Source: Gemmatimonadaceae bacterium (GTDB lineage Bacteria > Gemmatimonadota > Gemmatimonadetes > Gemmatimonadales > Gemmatimonadaceae). From it: a stretch of 64,000 nucleotides of DNA. Made by a program: the position numbers and the translations under genes. Each line of letters starts with the position of its first letter. The stretch's first letter is position 1. Shown piece after piece: positions 8,159 through 16,718 of this stretch. The notes under the pieces were generated by a model. That model ran no database searches, was not told the origin of the DNA, and saw nothing but the letters and a program-made list of their open reading frames with translations. The stretch is from assembly GCA_016720905.1 (NCBI GenBank), contig JADKJT010000005.1, forward strand, positions 62,001 through 126,000. The letters are read 5' to 3'.

Positions 8159-9706
8159 TCACCGTTTTGCCGGCGGCCCCGACGGATGCTTCTCGCACGT
8201 GGGTGGCTGCTCGGCGCTCCACGCCATTGAGGCGATGCGCCACGCGCCACTGCTCTTGACCAGCGTGAACACATCCACACCGCAGTGCGACCAGGCGCCG
8301 TTGACGTACAGGTCGTAGGGGTACCACACCATCGCGACGCCACCGTTCACCATCGCGGTGGGTGTGAAACCGCGCTCGACCACGCCGTTCATTGTGGCGT
8401 TGCGCTGCGCCTCGCGCGTGCGCACGCGGTACGCAGTAACGCCGTCGCGCGTGGACGTCGGAAACATCACGCCTTCCGGTACCATCAAGTCGGTGAGCGC
8501 CACGACATCACCGCGCGTGATGGCGCCGAGCGCCGAGTCCGCAACCGCGATCACGGCGGCGCGTGGGTCAGGTGATGGCGCGGTGGTATTCCCCGCCAGC
8601 GCCATCCGCAGCACGGGCTCGAATCGGTCGGCTTGCCGCACCATCCCGAGGTCGCTCGGATGCGAGCCATCGGTCGCGGCCTCGGCATCGTCGCCGAGCA
8701 GGTCGTCGCCGTCGAGATAGTAGAGACCCTTGATGCCATCTTTCGTGAGCGCATCCCGGCACGCACGCAACGCGGCGTGATTGTCGGTGTGGAACTGGGT
8801 GAGCGCTGGCAGCATCCACGAGTTGGTCTGCCGCCGATCCTCCACCAGCACGATCGGTGTGGTGGGTCGCGCCGCGCGGATCTGCTTGACCAACGGCACG
8901 CATTTGAGCGTCACGGCGGCGGCGTCCATGTTCGGCAAGCAGTCGATCACGTACACCGCCGCGTCGATCTTGACCAGCAGATCGCCGACCGCGGCGTCCA
9001 TGCGGCCGTTGCCGGAGAACCCGAGATTCACGACCGGTCGATCGAAGCGACGCCCGAGGATGGCCACGTGCGTCATGCCGGGGCGAGAGGCGCTGGCGCC
9101 GTGGGTGATGGAGGTGCCGTAGAACACGATCGGCTTCTCGGTACGCGGCGCAAGCCGCTCGAACGACGCCCCGACCGGGACACCGATGGACAGACTATCG
9201 ATGCCATTGTACAGCGGCAGATAGATCGCATACTCGCGCGTTCCGGGCGCCAGTCGCGCGATGATGCTTTGGCGCACCACCTTCGCTGCCGGACGGGTCA
9301 CGCCAACCCAACGCCATTTTCCGGCATCATCACGGGCGTAGAGATCGAGGCCGCTCGCCCCGATCGCCGTCATGTTGGGCATGGCAAGCCGGTCGCTGAA
9401 CAACGTGTAGTTCGCCCAGATGGCATCGGCATTCGTCTTGAAACGGACCAGCATACCGGCGCTGTGACGACTTAAGCCCCACACCGCGGGCGTCACCGTG
9501 GCTTCCGCTTGGGAGGGGAAGCGATCATACCACCGCTTGCGTTCGAGATCCGGCCAGGCGCGCCCCTCGACTCCCCACTGCGAAACGTCATGCCATTGCA
9601 GCGGTGGCTCGGCGGGTTGTGCCGGCGCCGTCGCGGCGACAGGCGGGGTCTGCGCCTGGAGTAGCGTCCCCATCAACGATGCAGCAGCGAGCAAGCGGGC
9701 GAGCAT
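8159..9706 (-). CDS. SGNH/GDSL hydrolase fused to an NTF2-like (DUF4440/SnoaL) domain
   Basis: A 515-residue exported protein. A signal peptide (ending near LLQAQ) is followed by a jelly-roll N-domain of the SGNH carbohydrate-esterase type, then the hydrolase domain with GTSITHG (nucleophile serine block I), GFSGNGRM (block III glycine) and DGSHPSDLG (Asp-His block V). After about residue 385 the chain continues into an NTF2-like fold (VIAVADSALGAITRGDVVAL... WRIASMAWSAEQPP). It probably de-esterifies a polysaccharide or peptidoglycan in the periplasm. The C-terminal NTF2-like domain is unusual for this family. It ends 28 bases before the kinase gene that precedes it on the same strand. Confidence 0.82.
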   Translation of the reverse strand: MLARLLAAASLMGTLLQAQTPPVAATAPAQPAEPPLQWHDVSQWGVEGRAWPDLERKRWYDRFPSQAEATVTPAVWGLSRHSAGMLVRFKTNADAIWANYTLFSDRLAMPNMTAIGASGLDLYARDDAGKWRWVGVTRPAAKVVRQSIIARLAPGTREYAIYLPLYNGIDSLSIGVPVGASFERLAPRTEKPIVFYGTSITHGASASRPGMTHVAILGRRFDRPVVNLGFSGNGRMDAAVGDLLVKIDAAVYVIDCLPNMDAAAVTLKCVPLVKQIRAARPTTPIVLVEDRRQTNSWMLPALTQFHTDNHAALRACRDALTKDGIKGLYYLDGDDLLGDDAEAATDGSHPSDLGMVRQADRFEPVLRMALAGNTTAPSPDPRAAVIAVADSALGAITRGDVVALTDLMVPEGVMFPTSTRDGVTAYRVRTREAQRNATMNGVVERGFTPTAMVNGGVAMVWYPYDLYVNGAWSHCGVDVFTLVKSSGAWRIASMAWSAEQPPTCEKHPSGPPAKR

Positions 9707-9734
9707 TGCGAAAAACCTCCTGAGGTTGATGCGG

Positions 9735-12371
9735 CTATTTCGCGCGTGGCTTCGTTGTCGAAGACTGCCAGTTCGTGATCACCATCAGCTGACTCGCGGC
9801 ACTCGGCTGCAGCATCACGAACCCGCCAGCCGGCAGCACGTCGTAGTCGAGTGTGCCGGATCGCAGGAACGAATCCGTGAAGAGCGGCGTGCGCGCGGTC
9901 ACGGCAAACGTCGGTGCGAGCTGCACGGCAGCGGCCAGCATCTTGGTGTCGTCGCGGTAGAAAATCTCGCGCCCCGAGGGACTCCACGTGGGCTGCTCCC
10001 CACCGGCCACCGAGATCTGCACTTTGGCGCCCGGGCCAGGAAATGGGCGCACATACACCTCGACGCGCCCCGACTCGTTTGACGTATACGTCATCCATTG
10101 GCCATCGGGGGACATGGCTGGCAGCCGTTCGGTGAATTCGGTGGCGAGAATGGGGCGTGGTGTGCGATCGCCAGCCAGCGGCAGCAGTAGAATATCGGTG
10201 GTGCCACCCTGGGGTCTGTCGTCAAAGATGATCCCGCTGCCATCGGGCGTGGCCGCGAGAGCGTTCTGTGGACCGGGTCGCGCCAGCAGACGCTCGGCGG
10301 AACCGCTGCCGTCGGCCAGTTGCCAATAGAGGTCGAGATCGCCCAGGCTGTCAGTCCTTGAGTACACGACGCGTGCGCCATCGGCGGTCCACACGGCGTC
10401 CTTCCCGCCGCCGAAGGTCAGTCGCTGCAGCGTGCTCGCGCGGCGATCAAACATCCAGAGCTCGGTGTCGAGTGCCGTTGCCCCCAGCAATTCGACGACA
10501 ATGCGTTGCCCATCCGGTGATGGTTTCGGGCGTCGGAACGGGCGAACCGCCGGCATCAGTGGTTGGGCTTCTCCCGAACGAGTCACGGCGACCAGCTGGC
10601 GATCGGTGCGTCCTCGCAGATAGACCAGTGTGCGAGTCGCTGAAAGCGCCCAGATTGGGAAAGTTCCCTGATTGTTGAGCACGTCGTCGGCGAGCGATGG
10701 GCCCAGTGTTCCAACCGATGTGTCGTCTTGGGCCACCGTGGTGAAGGACAAGCCGTGCTCCTCGTTGAACACCACCACTGTGTCGCGCGACCACGGCGCC
10801 AACGTAAGGCCCGGCAATTGCCGACGAGTCGCCTTGCCGTCCAATGTCGTGGTGGCGAAGTCATAAGCCCCGGCGATTTTCGTGCCGATGCGGTACGCGA
10901 TGGTCTCACCATCGAGGAAGGTCGGCAGAAAGTGCGCACGGTCGCCCCGCGCCGTGTCGACGGTGGTGAGCCGTTGCAGCAGCCCCCCGTTTGCATCGAC
11001 GCGAGAGAGCCCACCACCGCCAGCCGCCCCCAGGCTGACGACGATGGTCCCGTTGGGGCTCCACGTGCCGGAGCTCTGCGCGCTGCGTGCGCCGAGGCTC
11101 GCGATCTTCTGCGAGGCGCCGCCGGTGCTCGGGATCTTCCGCAGTTCCTTGCCCTCGGGAGCGAAGAACGCGATCCATTCGCCGTCGGGTGAAAAGAAGG
11201 GGCGCGCACCGCCGCTCGTGCCCGGGAGCTCCCGCACCTCCACGTCGTCGATGCGGCGCGACAGCAGCGTGCGTCGTCCGTTCGCCCTCGCCCCGATAAC
11301 CACCTGTTGGCCGTCGGGTGACACGGCCACGTCCTCGACGGTCACGCTGTCCGGCAGGTCGATGGCGAACTGCACCGACTGCAGCGCGGTGCCTGCTGGG
11401 CCGGAGCGTCGCCACCCCCACACGGCGAGCGCGCTGGTCACGAGCGCAACGGCAGTCATGGCGACGAACCATGGCGTGACAATGCCGCGCGTGTGTCCCG
11501 ATGTGCTGGTAAGCTGCGCCGTCCCGCGCGTCGTGAACGCGGGATTCGCCAGCGCCTCCGCAAACTTCGCGGCGCTTTCAAACCGATCGGCCGGCACCTT
11601 CTGCAGCGCCATGTCCAGCGCCGCGGCCACGTTCGTCGGCACCGACTTGCGCAGCTGCGTCACGAGCTGCGCCGGCTCGGCGATGATCTTCATGATGATC
11701 GCCTGCGCCGAACCGCCCAAGTGCGGCGGTTGTCCGGCGAGCATCTCGTAGAGCACACTGGCCAGTGAGTACACGTCACTGCGTGGCGTGATCTCCTTCT
11801 CCGCCGTGGCCTGCTCGGGGCTCATGTAGTGCGGCGTGCCGAGGCTCAGGCCTGTCTCGGTCATCCGCCCCCCCGCCGCCGCGCTCACCGCGAGCGCGAT
11901 GCCGAAGTCCATCACCATCGCGCGTCCATCGTGCAGGAGAATGTTCTCCGGCTTGACGTCGCGGTGAATGATGCCGCGCCGGTGGGCGTAGTCGAGCGCA
12001 TCGGCGATCTCGCGCGTGATGCGCACCGCTTCCTCGATACCGAACTGCGTTTCGCGCGTAAGCTTCTCGCGAATCGTTTCGCCTTCGATGTAGGGCATCA
12101 CGTAGTACAAAAAGCCATCCGCTTCGCCGGAATCCAACAACGGCAGAATATGCGGATGACTCATGGCGGCGGTGGTCTTGATCTCCACCACAAAGCGCTC
12201 GGCGCCGAGCACGGCGGCGAGTTCGGGCTTCAAGACTTTGATCGCGACCTTGCGATCGTGCTTTTCGTCGAAGGCGAGATAGACTGTGGCCATGCCGCCC
12301 TGCCCAAGTTCGCGCTCGAGACGGTAGCGGCCGGCGAGGGCGGCGGCGAGGCGGTCGGCGGGTGTCGTCAC
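9735..12371 (-). CDS. Ser/Thr protein kinase with C-terminal TolB-type beta-propeller
   Basis: About 878 residues: Hanks-type kinase domain (glycine loop GQGGMATV near 23-30, catalytic Lys45 in VAIKVL, HRDVKPEN near 140, MDFGIAL, MSPEQAT), a single membrane helix (VTPWFVAMTAVALVTSALAVWGW), then a propeller of about 530 residues with repeated SPDGQ blades (AVSPDGQQVVIGA, FFSPDGEWIAFF, MSPDGQWMTYTSNESG). It should be a membrane-bound kinase with an extracytoplasmic ligand or protein sensor. The open frame extends to a TTG at 12413, but GTG at 12371 (TTPADRLAAALAGRYRL) matches the N-termini of the paralogues better. Confidence 0.9.
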   Translation of the reverse strand: MTTPADRLAAALAGRYRLERELGQGGMATVYLAFDEKHDRKVAIKVLKPELAAVLGAERFVVEIKTTAAMSHPHILPLLDSGEADGFLYYVMPYIEGETIREKLTRETQFGIEEAVRITREIADALDYAHRRGIIHRDVKPENILLHDGRAMVMDFGIALAVSAAAGGRMTETGLSLGTPHYMSPEQATAEKEITPRSDVYSLASVLYEMLAGQPPHLGGSAQAIIMKIIAEPAQLVTQLRKSVPTNVAAALDMALQKVPADRFESAAKFAEALANPAFTTRGTAQLTSTSGHTRGIVTPWFVAMTAVALVTSALAVWGWRRSGPAGTALQSVQFAIDLPDSVTVEDVAVSPDGQQVVIGARANGRRTLLSRRIDDVEVRELPGTSGGARPFFSPDGEWIAFFAPEGKELRKIPSTGGASQKIASLGARSAQSSGTWSPNGTIVVSLGAAGGGGLSRVDANGGLLQRLTTVDTARGDRAHFLPTFLDGETIAYRIGTKIAGAYDFATTTLDGKATRRQLPGLTLAPWSRDTVVVFNEEHGLSFTTVAQDDTSVGTLGPSLADDVLNNQGTFPIWALSATRTLVYLRGRTDRQLVAVTRSGEAQPLMPAVRPFRRPKPSPDGQRIVVELLGATALDTELWMFDRRASTLQRLTFGGGKDAVWTADGARVVYSRTDSLGDLDLYWQLADGSGSAERLLARPGPQNALAATPDGSGIIFDDRPQGGTTDILLLPLAGDRTPRPILATEFTERLPAMSPDGQWMTYTSNESGRVEVYVRPFPGPGAKVQISVAGGEQPTWSPSGREIFYRDDTKMLAAAVQLAPTFAVTARTPLFTDSFLRSGTLDYDVLPAGGFVMLQPSAASQLMVITNWQSSTTKPRAK

Positions 12372-12454
12372 AGGCGATGGCAGTGGGGCGGCGCCGCGAT
12401 GCACGCGCGCCAACGAGAACGTGGAGCAAAGCTATGCCCGAAGCTGCGGCCCAG

Positions 12455-13255
12455 CTAGCCGAAGGGCATGTCTGCAGGTTGGGCAACAACACCGCCCAGT
12501 GCCCCGCGATGCTCGCGCGTGTGCGCCCAGTCGTTGTCCGATTGCGGTGCGAAGAACGCCCCGGTGCGACGATCCTGCAGCAGCGCACCCGGTTCTCGGC
12601 TCGTGTTGGCCGCGATAAACGCATCCGTCTCGGCGACCATGCGGCGAAAGTGCCGGGCCGCGTCTTCCACGCGATAGGCGCCGGTGAAGCGGAGATACGC
12701 GGCGTCTTCCGGCGTGAGCGTGCGTCGCCGGAACTGCTCGAGGTACATCGCCGGATTCAGCCCTGGGTTTTTCTCGACGACGGCCCACACCAATGCCGGA
12801 AAGGGCAGGATGTGCGTATCGGCGAAGATCGCATCCACGAGATCGCGCGGTTCACGACGGTTGGCGAGCGCGACGAGCTTGTTGATCGCCAAGTCGATGG
12901 GATGGAGCACCAGTCCGCCGCCCTCCACCTCGACCAGTGGCAAGAACCGCCACGCGGATTCATGCGCCCACTCGAGCATTGTGGACTCGCCCGCACGACG
13001 CACGATGGCGCTGACAAACCCACGATGCTCGGCGATCGCTTCCACGGTGTACCCTGCCGCTCGCAGCGTCGTGGCATCGGCCACGAAGCTCTGATTCGCG
13101 GCGTCGGTTGCGGCATGAAAGAAGTCGAGGTCGTTGCTGTAGCGTTCGCCGCCCGGGCCCATGTGCAGCGCGGCACCCCCAGCGAAGTACGACTGCTCCG
13201 AGCGCTGCGGCGCCAGTAACGCCAGGATGGCGGCCTGCAGTGTGGTCAGCGGCAT
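12455..13255 (-). CDS. AbiEii/AbiGii-type nucleotidyltransferase (putative toxin)
   Basis: A 266-residue nucleotidyltransferase-fold protein. GGAALH (26-31) followed by YSNDLDFF (catalytic-type Asp42 and Asp44) is the signature of AbiEii toxins of type IV toxin-antitoxin and abortive-infection systems. The middle LHPIDLAINKLVALANRREPRDLVDAIF is the conserved helix and DLxDI motif. Known members transfer nucleotides to tRNA or other targets. A small gene ends 18 bases upstream on the same strand and is the likely partner. The usual AbiEi winged-helix antitoxin is absent, so the pairing differs from the classical AbiE operon. Confidence 0.85.
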   Translation of the reverse strand: MPLTTLQAAILALLAPQRSEQSYFAGGAALHMGPGGERYSNDLDFFHAATDAANQSFVADATTLRAAGYTVEAIAEHRGFVSAIVRRAGESTMLEWAHESAWRFLPLVEVEGGGLVLHPIDLAINKLVALANRREPRDLVDAIFADTHILPFPALVWAVVEKNPGLNPAMYLEQFRRRTLTPEDAAYLRFTGAYRVEDAARHFRRMVAETDAFIAANTSREPGALLQDRRTGAFFAPQSDNDWAHTREHRGALGGVVAQPADMPFG

Positions 13256-13273
13256 GGTTCCGAAGCGAGGCGC

Positions 13274-13555
13274 TCAGTCAACATGCGGCGCGCGCAACTG
13301 GTCGAGTCGTGCGGCGGCACGCCACCCCTCGCGCCCACCATGTTTGCGCAGGCCATCCGCAACCCACGGCACGTCGGTGAGGCGAATGGTCAGATCCGGC
13401 CGCGCCCACCAGAAGCAGGTGACGCAATGCCGACGGTACAATTTGCGCGCTTCCCGTATACACACCATGGAGCGCGCGCTCGAGGCGCTCAGCTGACGCC
13501 TACTTCGCATGCCGCCCAAGCGGCCGGCCTCGGCGGTTGTCATGGGACGGGCCAT
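13274..13555 (-). CDS. Small protein paired with the AbiEii-like toxin (putative antitoxin)
   Basis: A 93-residue protein whose annotated part starts at ATG 13555 (MARPMTTAEAGRLGG...; ATG at 13543 is an alternative). Recognisable pieces are an AGRLGG opening, a basic RKLYRRHCVTC segment with a CxxC, and PWVADGLRKHGGREGW followed by AARLDQL. I do not recognise a named family. The short spacing to the toxin and the same strand suggest an antitoxin or accessory subunit. The frame is open upstream without a stop to ATG 13786, so a 170-residue fusion carrying a kinase N-terminal stub could also be made. Confidence 0.6.
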   Translation of the reverse strand: MARPMTTAEAGRLGGMRSRRQLSASSARSMVCIREARKLYRRHCVTCFWWARPDLTIRLTDVPWVADGLRKHGGREGWRAAARLDQLRAPHVD

Positions 13556-13571
13556 GACATATCGTAAGCGC

Positions 13572-13583
13572 TTATGATCATAA
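13572..13583. promoter_or_regulatory. Perfect 12-bp palindrome, candidate operator
   Basis: TTATGATCATAA is a perfect palindrome 17 bases upstream of the small putative antitoxin gene, in an AT-richer patch of an otherwise GC-rich region. On the minus strand it includes a -10-like TATGAT. Autoregulatory operators are typical of toxin-antitoxin promoters, but function here is inference. Confidence 0.35.
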
Positions 13584-13687
13584 ACACAAGGGGGACAACA
13601 ACGTATACGGCGTTCTACGCGCAAAGAGAACGGTGGTTTGCAATGCAGCATCACCGCCGTTTGCACAGTGTACTCATGGCTTGGGCG

Positions 13688-13786
13688 GAGGTAGACGGTG
13701 GCCATGCCGCCCTGGCCCAACTCACGGTCGACGCGGTACCGGTCGGCGAGGGCGGCAGTGAGGCGCTCGGTTTGTGCCGTGCTCAT
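13688..13786 (-). pseudogene. Ser/Thr kinase N-terminal stub
   Basis: ATG at 13786 overlaps the stop of the upstream kinase (ATGA) and encodes 33 residues of a typical family N-terminus: ERLTAALADRYRVDRELGQ, then GGMATVYL. Homology stops abruptly at 13688, where paralogues continue into the D-x-KH-DR-VAIKVL region, and the sequence turns AT-richer and unrelated (RPSHEYTVQ...). The remaining domain, including the VAIK lysine and all catalytic motifs, is missing. It remains in frame with the small putative antitoxin gene, so it may supply translational coupling rather than kinase activity. Confidence 0.8.
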
Positions 13787-16602
13787 TTCGGGCGAATCGG
13801 AGACGGCGTGTCGCCGAACCGCACCCCGCGCAGCGCGCGCTGCATCACGTGAATCTCGCGGATCGCCGCCCGGTTGAAGTCGGCCATCGCACTGGTGTCC
13901 GCGGGGACGATCATCACCAGCGACCCGTCGGGCATCACATCCCAGGGGCGAAGGGGCGTCGACGATACTGCCGGAAAATCGGCCAAGACCACTTGAGGAC
14001 GCGCCACTCGCATCGGCGCCTCGCCGCTGAGTTCCGCGACCATCAGCGTGCGTGACGATGAACCCGATGTATCCCGCGGAACCACGAAGTACAGCTGCCG
14101 GCCAGTCGGCGACCAGGCCGGCTCCGTTCCCCCAAGCCCGGACACCGCCACCGGGCTCCCGGGCCCCGGAAAGGGGCGCACGAACACCTGACGGGCCTTC
14201 ACATAGGCGATCCAGCGGAAGTCCGGAGAGAACGCTTGAAACGTGACGCCGGTGGAGTCCACCGCCGGTGAGCGACGCACCGACCCATCCGGAGACCACA
14301 GGCCCAGTCCGTCCCCGCCAGGAAACCCCGTCGTGGTGCCACGCGCCCGTCGGGCAACCAGGCCACGGTCCGCTGAGTGTTATACGGGATCTTGAGGCGC
14401 CGGGACGGGGTCATGCCATCGGTACTCACGATCGCCAGGTCGCGCCCCTCGGCACCGTCGACCTCCGTCACCAACTGACGCCCATCCCGATTCCAGACGG
14501 GACGATCATTGAACAGCTCCTTCGACGTGACGGGGGTCAGCAGCTCACGCGCCAGGTCGAACAGGATGACTTTCGTCCCGAACCCGAGTACGTCGTCATT
14601 CATGTGTATCGCAAGGCGATCACCGGTGGGCGAACTCCGCACGAAGTGGTACTGTGCCGCGGGAGCGCCAACGGACGAGCGCCCCACTCGGCGCGCGTCG
14701 CACCAGCACCCGTCGTTCCCGCGGATAGAACCCGCCCCGCGCCACCACCAGATCGCCATGGGTCGAGACGGCGTACTGCCCATCGTTCGATTCGTGCGGG
14801 GAAAACGTCATCGACGTGGCGATCGCGATGTCCGGGTCCACGGTGACCGGCTCACCGGAGACGATCCCCACTGCCACGTCAAAGCGCACCACCATGAGCA
14901 CGATACCCCACATGAACAACAAAAAAATATCGCCCACCAGCGTGCCGTGCGACGCCTGCTCCAGCACCGTACTGACTTTGCCCGTCGCGCGATCGAGTAG
15001 TCGCAGCACCGCGCTTCGCGGGTCGCGGGTCCGGGGTGCGTGATACAGTACGCGCGCGCCGCCTGAAATCAGGTGGGGGGCGCGCACGAGTTGCGCCGTC
15101 GTGCTCGCGCTGTCATCGGTCCCGAGGGGTAGTCGCCGAGGTTGCCCGCCCGTCGCGGGGACCTCCCAGAGGCCTATGCCGTCGCTGTAGACGATCGTGC
15201 CGTCGGCGCCCCACGATCCGGTTCTCCCAAAATAACGATACCCACGACCCCTGAAATTCGGATCCTCCGCGATCCGACGCGCGGAGTCTCCCGTCAGCGA
15301 CACGCTGCGCAGGGAACCTCCCACAAAGAAGGCAATCTCCCGCCCCGACGGGGCGAAAAAGGGCGCGGAGGCGGAGTCGGTTCCGGGAATGGGTTGCAGG
15401 CGTTCGTCGGAGAGGCGGCGGCGGTAGAGACGCGAGGGCTTCTCCCCGGACGCATCCACCATTCTGGCGGCCACGACGATCGTCTGGCCGTCGGGGGAGA
15501 TCGCGATCGCCGGTACGCTCGGACGCGCGGAGCCCAGTAGGGTGCCGACAAACGGTTCGACGGCACCGAGCACCAAGGGCACCGAGTCGCGCAGCGGCAC
15601 CACGAACCGCGCGGGTTCGAGGGTTTCCGCGGTGCGCGTGGAGGCCTGCCACGCGGCCACACCAATCGCGAACGCGGCGACCACGAGGGAGGTGATGGTC
15701 ACCCGTTGCGCGCGAACGACGGCCGCACGGTCACTCGGCGCCATCGCGCTTGTGGCGGCGTAGGTGGCGCCGCTGTTGGTCGACAATGCCGTCGCGAACT
15801 CCGCGGCGCTCGCAAAGCGGTCGGCCGGCAGCTTGGCGAGCGCAGTGAGCACCGCGGCTTCAATGTGCGGCGGAATGGTCTTGCGCAACATCGTGAGCCG
15901 TTCGGGCTCGCTGTTGATCACCTTCGCCACAATCGCTTGCACACTGCTGCCGGTAAACGGTGCGTCGCCGGCGAGCATTTCGTAGGTCACGGCACCGAGC
16001 GCGTAGATGTCGCTGCGAGCGTCGATGGCGCGCTCGCCCATCGCTTGCTCGGGACTCATATAACTCGGCGTGCCGAGCGAGAGCCCCGTTTGCGTCATGC
16101 GCGCACCACCGGCGGTTTGCACGGCCAGGGCAATGCCGAAGTCGGCGACGAGGGCGTGGCCACCCTGGAGAAGGATGTTCTCCGGCTTGATGTCGCGATG
16201 AATGACGTTCTGGCGGTGCGCGTAGTCGAGCGCACTGGCCACTTCGCGCGCGATGCGCACGGCGTCGGCGATCGGCAGCTGCCGTTCACGTTCCAAGCGT
16301 GCGCGCAACGTCTCACCGGTAACCAGCGGCATGACGTAGTACAGCAGGCCGTCCGCGTCGCCGCTGTCGAGCAGTGGGAGAATGTGCGGATGCTGCAGGC
16401 GCGCCGTGGTGCGGATTTCGCTCAAGAACCGTTCGCCGCCGAGTGCGGCGCCCAAGTCGGGGTGCAGCACCTTGATGGCGACGTCGCGATCGTGCTTGAG
16501 ATCGCGCGCGAGGTACACCGTGGCCATACCGCCGGCGCCGAGCTCACGCTCGATGCGGTAGCCAGGGGCGAGGGCGGTGGTCAGACGGACGAGGGAACTC
16601 AT
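13783..16602 (-). pseudogene. Ser/Thr protein kinase with beta-propeller, two frameshifts
   Basis: ATG at 16602 opens a kinase (GAGGMATVYLARD, VAIKVLHPD, HRDIKPENILLQGG, ADFGIALAV, MSPEQAMGE), then a membrane helix (VTITSLVVAAFAIGVAAW) and propeller blades. The first frame ends at about 14620. The conserved sequence passes to a second frame between about 14660 and 14690 (AAQYHFVRSSPTGDRLAI) and to a third near 14335-14345 (GDGLGLWSPDGS, then FSPDFRWIAYV), ending at 13783. Read through both shifts, it is a full-length kinase of about 940 residues. Either a genuine decaying gene or base-call errors. It is divergent from the next kinase (116-base gap). Confidence 0.82.
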
Positions 16603-16718
16603 GCGGGGAATGTCGCACCGGAGCACCGGTGAGGGAACGACGCCTCGCGACGGTAGCCCCTTCACTGGTTGCCCCGTAGCTTCTGCAACGCTGCCGTTTA
16701 CTGGTCCCTCACTCCGCC

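Noticed and set aside
13500..13700. Inverted CCGCCCAAG 9-mers flanking the stub and cassette as insertion-sequence ends
   Set aside because: Only nine bases match, and no target duplication or transposase is present; chance is sufficient.
13274..14299. A single 341-codon gene
   Set aside because: The upstream part is a shadow of the frameshifted kinase; only the part from ATG 13786 onward could be a fusion, and the recognisable small gene begins at 13555.
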